Assembly (NCBI RefSeq): GCF_035762065.1
Contig: NZ_DASTPW010000038.1
Span: 1 to 64,000 of the forward strand
DNA from: Methylibium sp035762065
Lineage (GTDB): Bacteria > Pseudomonadota > Gammaproteobacteria > Burkholderiales > Burkholderiaceae_C
Length of the DNA stretch: 64,000 bases
Direction of reading: 5' to 3'
The translations under genes and the position numbers were made by a program. A model generated the notes under the pieces. The model saw only the letters and a program-made list of their open reading frames with translations, made no database searches and was not told where the DNA came from. The number at the start of each line of letters is the position of its first letter. The first letter of the stretch is position 1. Positions 51,140 to 59,325 of the stretch are shown here, piece after piece.

Positions 51140-51922
51140 TCACCGCAGGAAGGCGTCGTAGGCCGTCTTCGCGATCAAGGCGGCGACGACCGCGATGAAC
51201 GCACGGCGCACGAAGCCGGCGCCGTGCCGCAGCGCGAGGTGCGTGCCCAGCAGGCTGCCGGCGACGTTGGCCAGCGCCATCAGCAAGGCCAGCGGCCAGG
51301 CGACGTGGCCGGTGAGCGCGAAGGCGCCGAGCGCGGTCAGGTTGGTCGCGGTGTTGAGGAGCTTCGCACTGGCGCTCGCGTGCAGGAAGTCGTAGCCGAG
51401 CACGCGCACGAACAGGAAGACGAAGAAGCTGCCTGTGCCGGGGCCGAAGAAGCCGTCGTAGAAGCCGATCGCGCCGCCGATCGCGCTGGCCCAGAGCATC
51501 TCGCGGCGGCCACGGTGGCGCGGTGCGTGCTCGCGCCCGAGGTCCTTCTTCGCCAGCGTGTAGACCAGCAGGCCGGCCAGCACGAAGGGCAACACGCGGC
51601 GCAGGCCGTCGGCCGGCACCTGCGTCACGCCCCAGGCGCCGGCGAAGCTGCCGAGCCCCGCCGCTGCGGCGGCGACGAACAGGCTGCGCCAGGGCAGCTC
51701 GACATGCCGCGCATAGCGCTGCGCGGCCCACGCCGTGCCCCAGACGGCCGCAGCCTTGTTGGTGCCGAACAGCGTCGCCGGCGGCACCTGCGGATAGAGG
51801 CTGAACAGCGCCGGCACGAGGATGAGGCCGCCGCCACCGACGATTGCATCGACCATGCCGGCGAACAGCGATGCCGCCGCGGCGAACCACCACTCGCTGC
51901 CGTACGCCAAGACCGAAGTCAT
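51140..51922 (-). CDS. TSUP family (TauE/SafE) sulfite/organosulfonate-type permease
   Basis: An inner-membrane protein of 260 aa with about seven to eight hydrophobic helices. The first repeat has AGMVDAIVGGGGLILVPAL and the second GGAIGFYDGFFGPGTGSFFV, the diagnostic duplicated motifs of the TSUP/DUF81 family. Members transport sulfite, sulfoacetate or related anions, but most are uncharacterised. A short hairpin lies in its upstream region. The next gene on the strand is unrelated. Confidence 0.92.
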   Translation of the reverse strand: MTSVLAYGSEWWFAAAASLFAGMVDAIVGGGGLILVPALFSLYPQVPPATLFGTNKAAAVWGTAWAAQRYARHVELPWRSLFVAAAAAGLGSFAGAWGVTQVPADGLRRVLPFVLAGLLVYTLAKKDLGREHAPRHRGRREMLWASAIGGAIGFYDGFFGPGTGSFFVFLFVRVLGYDFLHASASAKLLNTATNLTALGAFALTGHVAWPLALLMALANVAGSLLGTHLALRHGAGFVRRAFIAVVAALIAKTAYDAFLR

Positions 51923-51945
51923 CGAAACGAGACCCTGAAATGCAA

Positions 51946-51968
51946 GAGCGCCGGGGGTACCGGCGCTC
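51946..51968 (-). terminator. Hairpin upstream of the TSUP gene
   Basis: GAGCGCCGG (51946-51954) and CCGGCGCTC (51960-51968) form a perfect 9-bp stem with a 5-base loop, ending 24 bp before the TSUP start codon on the minus strand. With no T tract it is more likely a leader structure than a terminator. The rest of 51923-52194 holds pyrimidine-rich sequence and no recognisable gene. Confidence 0.4.
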
Positions 51969-52194
51969 CTGGTGGCTTGGGGCGGGTCGGCCCCTGCCTT
52001 GATTTCTTGTGACCGCGGCGGTTGTCCAGGCCGGCTGCGGCTTCTTCGTCTTCTCTTCGCTTGTCTCCTCGGTCCCCCGCCTGATGGGTCGAGCCCATCG
52101 CGAGTGGGCTGAATGTAGGCAGGCGTATCCCGCACAGCATCGGGGTTTACCGCAGCGTCGTGGTGCGCCGCCGACACCTCGGCGACAGCGCGCT

Positions 52195-53871
52195 TCAGCC
52201 GCGCGCCGGCCGGTGCCCGTGCTCGGTGCAGATCCAGGCGGCGGCCTGCTCGGCGAGCATCAGCGTCGGGCTGTTGGTGTTGCCGCTGGTGATGGTCGGC
52301 ATCACGCTGGCATCGACGACGCGCAGGCCTCCGACCACGCCCCCCGGACCGCGCACCCGCAGGCGCGAATCGACCACCGCCTCGTCATCGTCGACGCGCC
52401 CCATGCGGCAGGTGCCGACCGGATGGAAGATGGTCGTGCCGATCTCGCCCGCGAGCCGTGCCAGCTGCGCGTCGGACTCGTGCTCGATGCCTGGCTTCAG
52501 CTCCTGCGGCTGGTACTTCGCGAGCGCGGGCTGGGCGACGATGCGGCGCGTCAGGCGCAGGCTCTGGGCGGCGATGTGGCGGTCGCTGTCGGTGCTGAGG
52601 TAGCGCGGCGCGATCGCCGGCGCATCCTCGCAGCGGGGGCTGGTGATGTGCACCGTGCCGCGGCTCGTCGGGTTCAGGTTGCACACGCTCGCGGTGAAGG
52701 CGTCGAAGGGGTGCAGCGGCTCGCCGAAGGCCTCCAGGCTCAGCGGCTGCACGTGGTATTCGAGGTCGGGCCACAGCCGGTCGGGCGAGGACTTGGTGAA
52801 CGCGCCCAGCTGCGACGGCGCCATGCTCATCGGCCCGCTGCGCCTGAGCAGGTACTCGAGGCCGATGCGCGCCTTGCCGTGCCAGGACGACGCGAGCGTG
52901 TTCAGCGTCCTGACGCCGCGCACGCCGAACACCGCGCGGATCTGGAGGTGGTCCTGCAGGTTCTCGCCGACGCCGGGCAGCTCGTGCCACAGGCCGATGC
53001 CGTGGCGGTGCAGCAGCTCGCCGGGGCCGAGCCCCGACAGCTGCAGGATCTGCGGCGAGCCGATCGCGCCGGCCGAGAGCAGCAGCTCGCCGCGGCTGTG
53101 CACGCGGGTGATGCCGTTCGGCGTGATCACCTCGCAGCCGCTGCAGCGCAGGCGGCCGTCGTCGCTGCGTTCGATCACGAGGCGCGTGACCTGCGCGCCG
53201 GTCCACAGCTCGAAGTTCGGCCGGCCGTAGCAGGTCGGGCGCAGGAAGGCGCGCGCGGCGTTCCAGCGGAAGCCGGCGCGCTGGTTGACCTCGAAGTAGC
53301 CGACGCCCTCGTTGTTGCCGCGGTTGAAGTCGCGCGTGGGCGGGATGCCGGCCTGCTGCGCCGCGAGCGCGAAGGCGTCGAGCACGTCCCAGCGCAGCCG
53401 CTGTCTTTCGATGCGCCATTCGCCGCCGGTGCCGTGGAACTCGGCGAAGTCGGCGTCCGCGTCGGCGGCGTGGTGGTCCTCGTGCCGCTTGAAGAACGGC
53501 AGGCAGTGCTGCCAGCGCCAGGCGTCGTCGCCGGTCACCTCGGCCCAGTGCTCGTAGTCGCGCGACTGGCCGCGCATGTAGATCATCCCGTTGATGCTCG
53601 ACGAGCCGCCGAGCACCTTGCCGCGCGGGTAGCGCAGGCTGCGGCCGTTGAGGCCCGGTTCGGGCTCGGTGCGGTAGAGCCAGTCGGTGCGGGGGTTGCC
53701 GATGCAGTACAGGTAGCCGACCGGCACGTGGATCCAGTGGTAGTCATCGCGCCGGCCCGCTTCAATCAGCAGCACGCGCTTCGAAGGATCGGCGCTGAGC
53801 CGGTTGGCGAGCAGGCAGCCGGCCGTGCCGGCGCCGATGATCACGTGGTCGAAAACGGGGCCGTCGCTCAT
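52195..53871 (-). CDS. GMC family FAD-dependent oxidoreductase (choline/alcohol dehydrogenase type)
   Basis: A 558-residue glucose-methanol-choline flavoprotein. The dinucleotide motif is VIIGAGTAGCLLANRLS near the N-terminus. GMC signature 1 lies around RYPRGKVLGGSSSINGMIYM and signature 2 around LLLSAGAIGSPQILQLSG. The catalytic His region is FHPVGTCRMG, followed by NTNSPTLMLAEQAA. The substrate could be choline, a polyethylene glycol or another alcohol. ATG 53871 is used; the codon seven residues upstream in frame is TTG. The gene is 10 bp downstream of marC. Confidence 0.92.
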   Translation of the reverse strand: MSDGPVFDHVIIGAGTAGCLLANRLSADPSKRVLLIEAGRRDDYHWIHVPVGYLYCIGNPRTDWLYRTEPEPGLNGRSLRYPRGKVLGGSSSINGMIYMRGQSRDYEHWAEVTGDDAWRWQHCLPFFKRHEDHHAADADADFAEFHGTGGEWRIERQRLRWDVLDAFALAAQQAGIPPTRDFNRGNNEGVGYFEVNQRAGFRWNAARAFLRPTCYGRPNFELWTGAQVTRLVIERSDDGRLRCSGCEVITPNGITRVHSRGELLLSAGAIGSPQILQLSGLGPGELLHRHGIGLWHELPGVGENLQDHLQIRAVFGVRGVRTLNTLASSWHGKARIGLEYLLRRSGPMSMAPSQLGAFTKSSPDRLWPDLEYHVQPLSLEAFGEPLHPFDAFTASVCNLNPTSRGTVHITSPRCEDAPAIAPRYLSTDSDRHIAAQSLRLTRRIVAQPALAKYQPQELKPGIEHESDAQLARLAGEIGTTIFHPVGTCRMGRVDDDEAVVDSRLRVRGPGGVVGGLRVVDASVMPTITSGNTNSPTLMLAEQAAAWICTEHGHRPARG

Positions 53872-53881
53872 CGATCCGCCG

Positions 53882-54520
53882 TCATCGCGCAAGGTGGCTC
53901 GCGAGCACCGGGAACAGCTTGATCAGCCCCTCGGCCATGATCTCGACCGCCATCGCCGCGAGGATCAGGCCCATCAGCCGCGTCATCACGTTGATGCCGG
54001 TGCGGCCGAGCACCTTGGCGATCTTTGCCGACGCGAGGAAGGCGAGGTAGACCGCCAGCCCGATCACCACGCCGTAGAGCACCAGCGCGCCGAGCTGCAT
54101 CCAGCCGCGGCTGCGCTCGGCGTAGATCACCATCGTCGAGATGGTTGCCGGGCCGGTCAGCAGCGGGATCGTCAGCGGCACCACCGCGATGCTGTCGCCG
54201 GCATCGACCTTGTCGTTGCCTTCGCGCACGTCTTCGGCGCTGGTGTCGGCCGGCTTGGCGTTGAGCATCTGCAGCGAGCTGATCAACAACAGGGTTCCGC
54301 CGCCGACCTGGAACGACGCGATGCTGATGCCGAAGAACTCGATGATCTGCAGCCCAGCCAGCGCGCTGACGGCGATCACCATGAACGCCGAGAAGGCGCT
54401 GACGCGGATCGTGCGCTGGCGCTGCGCCCGGTTGAAGCCGGTGGTGAAGCTGATGAAGAAGGGGATCGCGCCGATCGGGTTGACGATCGCCAGCAGCGCG
54501 ATCAGCGGCTTGAAGTCCAT
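53882..54520 (-). CDS. MarC family integral membrane protein
   Basis: A 212-residue inner-membrane protein with six predicted helices. The N-terminal half-repeat has AIVNPIGAIPFFISFT and the second half PLTIPLLTGPATISTMVIYA, the paired NPxGxxP-like motifs of the MarC/UPF0056 family. Function is unknown; the original link to multiple antibiotic resistance was withdrawn. It overlaps the end of the BtuF-like gene upstream by 19 bp. Confidence 0.92.
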   Translation of the reverse strand: MDFKPLIALLAIVNPIGAIPFFISFTTGFNRAQRQRTIRVSAFSAFMVIAVSALAGLQIIEFFGISIASFQVGGGTLLLISSLQMLNAKPADTSAEDVREGNDKVDAGDSIAVVPLTIPLLTGPATISTMVIYAERSRGWMQLGALVLYGVVIGLAVYLAFLASAKIAKVLGRTGINVMTRLMGLILAAMAVEIMAEGLIKLFPVLASHLAR

Positions 54521-55338
54521 GCGGCGATTCTGGCTTCGTCCTCCGGCTTGCCGCCGGCCAGCGCACGCGCATAGCGCAAACCCGCGACCGCGCGTGGGCC
54601 GTACCAGCTCAGCAGCTCGCCGTCGACCCGCTGCACGCGGGCCTGCGGGCACAGCGCCTGTGCCGCACGTTCGTCTTCGGCATCGAAGCGGCAGGGCTCG
54701 CTGCTCAGCAGCACGCGGTCGATGTCCGCGAGCCACCGCGCCCCGGGCTCGACGACCGGGTAGCGCGCCGCGCCGCTCGCACCGCCCAGGGCCGCCGGCC
54801 AGGTCTGCCAGCCAACACCTGCCAGCATCTTCGCGATGTAGGTGTCGCGCGCCACGGTCATCCACGGCTTGCGCCAGATTAAGTAGAGCACGCGCTGCGG
54901 CTTGAAGCGGCTGGCGGCGGTGCGCCCGAGCTCCTCGCGCAGCGACCCGCGCAGCCGGTTCGCCCGCTCGGCGACGCCCGGCTCGGCCGCGAAAACCGCG
55001 GTGAAGCGATCGACCAGCTCGAGATTGTCGGCCGGTCCGCAGGGATGCGTGACGATCAGCGCCGGCACGAACTCGCGCAGCGCCTCGGCGGTCTCGGCGC
55101 GGTTCTCGTCGATGTTGAGCAGCACGTGCGTCGGCGCCAGCCGGCGCAGCTTGGCGAGGTTGACGTCCTTGGTGCCGCCGACCTTGGGCACCGCCTTGAG
55201 CAGCTCGGCCGGATGGACGCAGAAGCCGGTGCGCGCCACCAGGCACCGCGCCAGGCCCAGCTCGCAGAGCAGCTCCGTCACGCTGGGCACCAGGCTTGCG
55301 ATGCGCGGCGGCGCGGGGTTTGCAGCACTGCCCGGCAT
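54502..55338 (-). CDS. BtuF-like substrate-binding protein without signal peptide
   Basis: A 278-residue protein with the helical-backbone metal-receptor fold of ABC cobalamin or iron binding proteins. Characteristic parts are IASLVPSVTELLCELGLA, LVARTGFCVHP, VPKVGGTKDVNLAKLRRLAP, THVLLNIDENRAET and a late PVVEPGARWLADIDRVLLSSEP. No signal peptide or lipobox precedes the domain, so it may be cytosolic, and no ABC permease or ATPase is nearby. ATG 55338 is used; an upstream in-frame TTG (55356) would add only six residues. A non-transport role such as cobalamin scavenging is possible. Confidence 0.82.
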   Translation of the reverse strand: MPGSAANPAPPRIASLVPSVTELLCELGLARCLVARTGFCVHPAELLKAVPKVGGTKDVNLAKLRRLAPTHVLLNIDENRAETAEALREFVPALIVTHPCGPADNLELVDRFTAVFAAEPGVAERANRLRGSLREELGRTAASRFKPQRVLYLIWRKPWMTVARDTYIAKMLAGVGWQTWPAALGGASGAARYPVVEPGARWLADIDRVLLSSEPCRFDAEDERAAQALCPQARVQRVDGELLSWYGPRAVAGLRYARALAGGKPEDEARIAAWTSSR

Positions 55339-55373
55339 CCCTAAGCTCCGATACAACAGACGGGGTTGCCTGA

Positions 55374-55402
55374 TTCACCCAAAAGCATGCTTCACCCATA
55401 AT
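55374..55402 (+). promoter_or_regulatory. Promoter of the RRM protein gene
   Basis: TTCACC (55374-55379) and CATAAT (55397-55402) are 17 bp apart. The TTCACCCA sequence is repeated directly at 55374 and 55391, so the second copy runs into the -10. A start near 55409 would give a 5' leader of roughly 110 nt. Confidence 0.5.
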
Positions 55403-55477
55403 GGGTTTTCGTGCTTGGCTGCGGTGCCTTCTTTCGGATCGGTTTCCGGTGGGTCGAGGCTCCACAACAGACTTCGG

Positions 55478-55498
55478 GGTACCTCGGTACCGTTTTTT
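55478..55498 (+). promoter_or_regulatory. Terminator-like hairpin in the leader of the RRM gene
   Basis: GGTAC (55478-55482), loop CTCG and GTACC (55487-55491) are followed by G and six T (55493-55498), just upstream of the GAGGAAGAGAGG ribosome-binding region. It resembles a small intrinsic terminator placed inside the leader, so it may be an attenuator or a temperature- or protein-sensitive switch. Confidence 0.5.
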
Positions 55499-55519
55499 GA
55501 GGAAGAGAGGCGCTTCGCC

Positions 55520-56047
55520 ATGGGCAACAAGCTGTACGTGGGCAATCTGGCCTACAGCGTACGAGACGACGAACTGCTGCAGTCTTTCAGCGAGTTCGGC
55601 ACCGTGACCTCGGCCAAGGTCATGATGGACCGCGACACCGGCCGTTCCAAGGGCTTCGGCTTTGTCGAGATGGGCTCGGACGCCGAAGCGCAAGCGGCGA
55701 TCCAGGGCATGAACGGCCAGTCGATGGCCGGCCGCGCGATCGTCGTCAACGAGGCGCGTCCTCGTGAGGAGCGCCCGGGCGGCTTCCGCGGCCCCTACGG
55801 CGGCGGCGGTGGCGGCGGCGGGTACCGCGGCGGCGGCGGCGGCGGTGGCAGCGGCGGCTACGGCGGCGGCGGCTCCAGCGGCGGCGGCGGTTATGGCGGC
55901 GGTGGCGGCGGCTACGGTGGTGGTGGCGGCGGCTACGGCGGCGGTGGTGGCCGCAGCGGCGGTGGTGGCTACGGTGGTGGCGGAGGTGGTCGCAGCGGTG
56001 GTGGCGGCTACGGCGGCCGTGGCGGTGGCGGCAACAGCGGCTACTGA
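55520..56047 (+). CDS. Glycine-rich RNA-binding protein with one RRM domain
   Basis: A 175-residue protein. Residues 1-85 form an RNA recognition motif with RNP2 LYVGNL (5-10) and RNP1 KGFGFVEM (44-51). Residues about 90-175 are almost only Gly with regularly spaced Tyr, Ser and Arg (GGGGYGGGG and GGRSGGGGYGG units), an RGG/GYG-type low-complexity tail. The layout is like cyanobacterial Rbp and plant glycine-rich proteins, and such tails favour RNA binding and phase separation. ATG 55520 is preceded by GAGGAAGAGAGG. The structured leader upstream suggests autoregulation. A strong terminator follows. Confidence 0.93.
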   Translation: MGNKLYVGNLAYSVRDDELLQSFSEFGTVTSAKVMMDRDTGRSKGFGFVEMGSDAEAQAAIQGMNGQSMAGRAIVVNEARPREERPGGFRGPYGGGGGGGGYRGGGGGGGSGGYGGGGSSGGGGYGGGGGGYGGGGGGYGGGGGRSGGGGYGGGGGGRSGGGGYGGRGGGGNSGY

Positions 56048-56067
56048 TCCGGTTGCCCGGTCGAAGA

Positions 56068-56097
56068 AGCGGCGGCGCGTGAGCCCGCCGCTTTTTT
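56068..56097 (+). terminator. Intrinsic terminator of the RRM gene
   Basis: AGCGGCGG (56068-56075) pairs with CCGCCGCT (56085-56092) and runs straight into a T tract up to 56097. It lies 20 bp after the stop codon, between convergent genes. Confidence 0.85.
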
Positions 56098-56128
56098 CAT
56101 GCGCGGCCCACGCGCCCTGCGCGCCGCC

Positions 56129-56911
56129 TCACTCGCCGCGCCGCTTCTTGCGCCCGCGGCCGGCCAGCACTCGATCGAGCAGCGCATTCGGCAACAGCCG
56201 CAGCAGTTTCGCGACGATCGCCATCGGCCACGGGATCACCCGGTAGCTCGCGCCCGCGCCGATCGCCGCGAAGGCGCGATCGGCGAAGGCTCGGGGGCTC
56301 ATCAGGAAGGGCATGCCGTAGCTGTTGCCCGCGGTCAGCGGCGTCGCCACGTACCCGGGCACCAGCGTCACCACCTTGATGCCGAACGGCCGGCATTCGC
56401 CGCGCAGGCTCTCGCAATAGGCGACGACGCCGGCCTTGCTCGCGCAGTACGCACCGTGGCCGGGCAGCCCGCGAATCGCCGCGACGCTGGCGACGCCCAC
56501 CAGCGTGCCCGACCTTCGCGCGCGCATCGGCGCGACGAAAGGCTGGAAGCTCGCGGCGAGGCCGAGGTTGTTCGTCTCGAAGGTCGCGCGGATCACGTCG
56601 AGGTCGTCGAACTCCGCCGTATCGACGCCGACGCTGATGCCGGCGTTGCCGATCACCACCTCGGGCAGCCCTTGCCGGTCGATGCAGGCGCGGCCTGCCG
56701 CGGTGATCCCCGCGACGTCGCGCACGTCGGCCGCATAGACCGCCCAGCGATCACCGGCCCAGCCCTGCGCACGGCACCAGGCCTCGGTCTCGTCGCCGCG
56801 CCGCGCGACCAGCGCGAGCCGCCACCCCGCCTGCGCGAAGCGCGCGGCCAGCGCCTGGCCGATGCCGCTCGACGCGCCGGTGATGAAGACCAGCGGCGCG
56901 TCGGCGCTCAT
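56129..56911 (-). CDS. SDR family oxidoreductase
   Basis: A classical short-chain dehydrogenase of 260 aa. TGASSGIG is at 11-18, GNAG follows the fourth strand, and Tyr155/Lys159 (YCASK) are catalytic with Ser142 in the preceding strand. The C-terminal extension ends in a basic RGRKKRRGE tail, as in membrane-associated DltE/YqjQ-like SDRs. It overlaps the lptC stop and occupies the place where lptA is usually found. A role in lipid or LPS metabolism is suggested only by context. Confidence 0.88.
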   Translation of the reverse strand: MSADAPLVFITGASSGIGQALAARFAQAGWRLALVARRGDETEAWCRAQGWAGDRWAVYAADVRDVAGITAAGRACIDRQGLPEVVIGNAGISVGVDTAEFDDLDVIRATFETNNLGLAASFQPFVAPMRARRSGTLVGVASVAAIRGLPGHGAYCASKAGVVAYCESLRGECRPFGIKVVTLVPGYVATPLTAGNSYGMPFLMSPRAFADRAFAAIGAGASYRVIPWPMAIVAKLLRLLPNALLDRVLAGRGRKKRRGE

Positions 56912-57627
56912 CGTGGCGCGTCGTCCGCCGGCGCCGGCTCGGGGCGCAGCTCGCCGCGCACGCGGCCGCCGAGCTGCCCGGCACGGTCGAGGTGGCCGTA
57001 GTCGAGCGAGCCGGCGCGCAATTCGCCGCGCGGCGTGATCAACGTGACCGGCAGGTGCGAGCGCACCCGCTCGCTTTCGGTCAGCAGCTCGAGGAACTCG
57101 CCGCGGATCTCCAGCCGCTCGCCGTCGGCCTCCCTCGGCGCCGGCTCGCGCACGATGCGGGCCTTGCCGGTCATGCGGATCTGGGTCGCGTCGCCGTTGC
57201 TCTGCGCGCGGTCCGAGCGGCCGGTGGTCACGCGGCCCGACTCGTCCACCATGCGCAGCCGCAGGCCTTCGATCTCGATCGTGTCGTTGTCGGGGTAGTG
57301 GTGCAGCACGTCGCCTTCGAGCCGGGAGCGCACCTCGCCGTTCGGCGCATAGTCGACGATCGAGAAGCGCTCCATCGTGTAGTCGGGCTCGTGGCGCGGC
57401 ACGCGCTTGGCGTCGCCGTCGCCGGGCACCGGCGTGTTCTTCACCAGCCACCAGCTCAGGCCGGCAAGCAAGGCCATCAGCACCACCGGCAGGTAATTGA
57501 GCAGCGCTTCCCAGGCACGCGCGGTCCACGGGCCCTGCGCGCGGCGACGCGGCCGGCGCAGGTCGGGCGCGAGCGCGGTCAGTTCCTCGAACGGCGCCTC
57601 GGGCGCCGCGGCGACGCGCTCGTTCAC
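56908..57627 (-). CDS. lptC: LPS export protein LptC
   Basis: A bitopic inner-membrane protein of 239 aa that passes LPS from LptBFG to LptA. A cytoplasmic Pro/Arg-rich start of about 40 residues is followed by one transmembrane helix (LPVVLMALLAGLSWWLVKNT, about 46-65). The periplasmic beta-jellyroll contains PDYTMERFSIVDYAPNGEVR and VRSHLPVTLITPRGELRAGS. The start is GTG 57627, overlapping the kdsC stop. The neighbours kdsD and kdsC fit the usual LPS cluster, but lptA and lptB do not follow here. Confidence 0.9.
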   Translation of the reverse strand: MNERVAAAPEAPFEELTALAPDLRRPRRRAQGPWTARAWEALLNYLPVVLMALLAGLSWWLVKNTPVPGDGDAKRVPRHEPDYTMERFSIVDYAPNGEVRSRLEGDVLHHYPDNDTIEIEGLRLRMVDESGRVTTGRSDRAQSNGDATQIRMTGKARIVREPAPREADGERLEIRGEFLELLTESERVRSHLPVTLITPRGELRAGSLDYGHLDRAGQLGGRVRGELRPEPAPADDAPR

Positions 57628-58226
57628 GGCGTGCCGTCGAGCGTGCGTCGCTCGGCCTGCAGCAGCGCGGCATAGCGGCCGGCCGCCACCAACAGCAGAT
57701 CGCAGAACTCGCGTGCCGCGCCCGCGCCCCCCATCAACGTGCTGACATGGTCGACGTTCGCCTTCACCTCCGCGTGCGCATTCGCCGGCGCGGCGGTGAA
57801 GCCGGCGCGCAGCAGCAGGGGCAGGTCGGGCCAGTCGTCGCCGATCGCCGCCACCTCGTCCCAGCCGGCGCCGAGCTTCGCGAGCACGCTCTCGGCCGCG
57901 GCGAGCTTGTCCTGCACGCCGAAGGCCGCATGCGCGAGGCCCAGGTCGGCAAGCCGCCTTCGCACCGCGGGCGAATCGCGGCCGGTGATCACGATCGGCT
58001 CGATGCCGCCGTGCTTCAGCAGCTTGAGCCCGTGGCCGTCCAGCGCGTGGAAAACCTTCAGCGTCTCGCCTTCGGCGCTGATGAACAGCCGCCCGTCGGT
58101 GAGCACGCCGTCGACGTCGAAGATCGCCGCCTTCATGCCCAGCGCCGGCCCCTGCGCCTTCAGCAGCAGCGCGGCCGGGAAGTTCAGCGCGGGCCGCAGC
58201 TCGCGCGGTGCGGCCGCATCGCGCAT
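57624..58226 (-). CDS. kdsC: 3-deoxy-D-manno-octulosonate-8-phosphate phosphatase KdsC
   Basis: A HAD phosphatase of 200 aa that produces free Kdo for lipid A. The nucleophile and acid are Asp37 and Asp39 in FDVDGVLTDGRLFIS. LDGHGLKLLKHGGIEPIVITGR (the cap-less C0 pattern) and IGDDWPDLPLLLRAGF complete the motif set. The N-terminal about 30 residues before MKAAIFDVDG are an extension; an internal start at that Met is possible. It overlaps kdsD (ATGA). Confidence 0.93.
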   Translation of the reverse strand: MRDAAAPRELRPALNFPAALLLKAQGPALGMKAAIFDVDGVLTDGRLFISAEGETLKVFHALDGHGLKLLKHGGIEPIVITGRDSPAVRRRLADLGLAHAAFGVQDKLAAAESVLAKLGAGWDEVAAIGDDWPDLPLLLRAGFTAAPANAHAEVKANVDHVSTLMGGAGAAREFCDLLLVAAGRYAALLQAERRTLDGTP

Positions 58227-59254
58227 CAGATGACCTTCGCCCGCAGCAGGTCGTTCGAGGTGACCGCGCCGACCAGCCGGCCCTCGCCATCGACGACCAG
58301 CACGCTGGTGATCTTCGCGGTCTCCATCAGGTCGGCCGCCTCGACCGCCAGCGCATCGGCGCGCACCGTGCGCGGGCTCGGATGCATCGCCGCGCCGGCG
58401 TCGAGCGTGCGCAGGTCGCCGCCGCGCTCGATGAGCCGGCGCAGGTCGCCGTCGGTGAAGATGCCCAGCGGCCGGCCGCGCCCCGCGGCCAGTTCATCGA
58501 CGATCGCGGTGCAGCCGATGCCCTTCGCGCTGATCTCGCGCATCGCCTCGACGAGGCTGGTGGCCGCCAGCACGCGCGGCACCGCGTCGCCGCTTCGCAT
58601 CACGTCGCGCACGTGCGTCAGCAGCTTGCGGCCGAGCGCGCCGCCCGGGTGGGAGCGCGCGAAGTCGTCCTCGCGGAAACCGCGCGCGTCGAGCAGCGCG
58701 ACCGCCAGCGCGTCGCCCAGCGCCATCTGCGCGGTGGTGCTCGCGGTCGGCGCGAGGTTCAGCGGGCAGGCTTCCTGTTCGACGCTGCTGTCGAGCACCA
58801 CGTCGGCGTGCTGGGCGAGCGTGCTGTGCGCACGGCCGGTGATCGCGATCAGCTTCACGCCCAGGCGCTTCAAGGCCGGCAGCAGCACGGCAAGTTCATC
58901 GACCTCGCCGGAGTTCGACAGCGCGAGCAGCACATCGTCGCGCGTGACCATGCCAAGGTCGCCGTGGCTCGCCTCGGCCGGGTGCACGAACATCGCCGGC
59001 GTGCCGGTGGAGGCCAGCGTCGCGGCGATCTTGCGGCCGACGTGGCCGCTCTTGCCCATGCCCATGACGACGACGCGGCCGCGACACGCGAGGATGCGTT
59101 CGATCGCCAGCGCGAAGGCCTCGGCCATCGGCCCGGCGACACGTGCCTCGAGCGCGGCCAGCGCCTTCGCTTCGATCGCCAGCGCCTGCGCGCCGAGCTC
59201 GACGCTGCGGGCCGCGTCGACTCCGGTGGCGCGCGAAGAAGGCATCGTTAGCAT
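58226..59254 (-). CDS. kdsD: Arabinose-5-phosphate isomerase KdsD (KpsF family)
   Basis: Converts ribulose-5-phosphate to arabinose-5-phosphate, the precursor of Kdo. Over its 342 residues it has an SIS domain (about 45-180) with VVVMGMGKSGHVGRKIAATL, HPAEASHGDLGMV and LALSNSGEVDEL. A tandem CBS pair follows (about 215-340: VRDVMRSGDAVPRV and later LMETAKITSVLVVDGEG). It is first in kdsD-kdsC-lptC-SDR, divergent from the Kef-type gene. ATG 59254 lies 6 nt after a TAGAAT -10-like hexamer; ATG 59245 is an alternative. Confidence 0.94.
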   Translation of the reverse strand: MLTMPSSRATGVDAARSVELGAQALAIEAKALAALEARVAGPMAEAFALAIERILACRGRVVVMGMGKSGHVGRKIAATLASTGTPAMFVHPAEASHGDLGMVTRDDVLLALSNSGEVDELAVLLPALKRLGVKLIAITGRAHSTLAQHADVVLDSSVEQEACPLNLAPTASTTAQMALGDALAVALLDARGFREDDFARSHPGGALGRKLLTHVRDVMRSGDAVPRVLAATSLVEAMREISAKGIGCTAIVDELAAGRGRPLGIFTDGDLRRLIERGGDLRTLDAGAAMHPSPRTVRADALAVEAADLMETAKITSVLVVDGEGRLVGAVTSNDLLRAKVI

Positions 59255-59260
59255 CGAACG

Positions 59261-59266
59261 ATTCTA
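59261..59266 (-). promoter_or_regulatory. -10-like element of the kdsD operon
   Basis: TAGAAT on the minus strand ends 6 nt before ATG 59254, the same hexamer and distance as in front of tldD, predicting a leaderless mRNA. Confidence 0.5.
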
Positions 59267-59325
59267 GGCACGGGGCTCGCGCCGACCACCCTGCCGCGCC
59301 ACCCCGCAACCCTTGTCGCCGCTCA

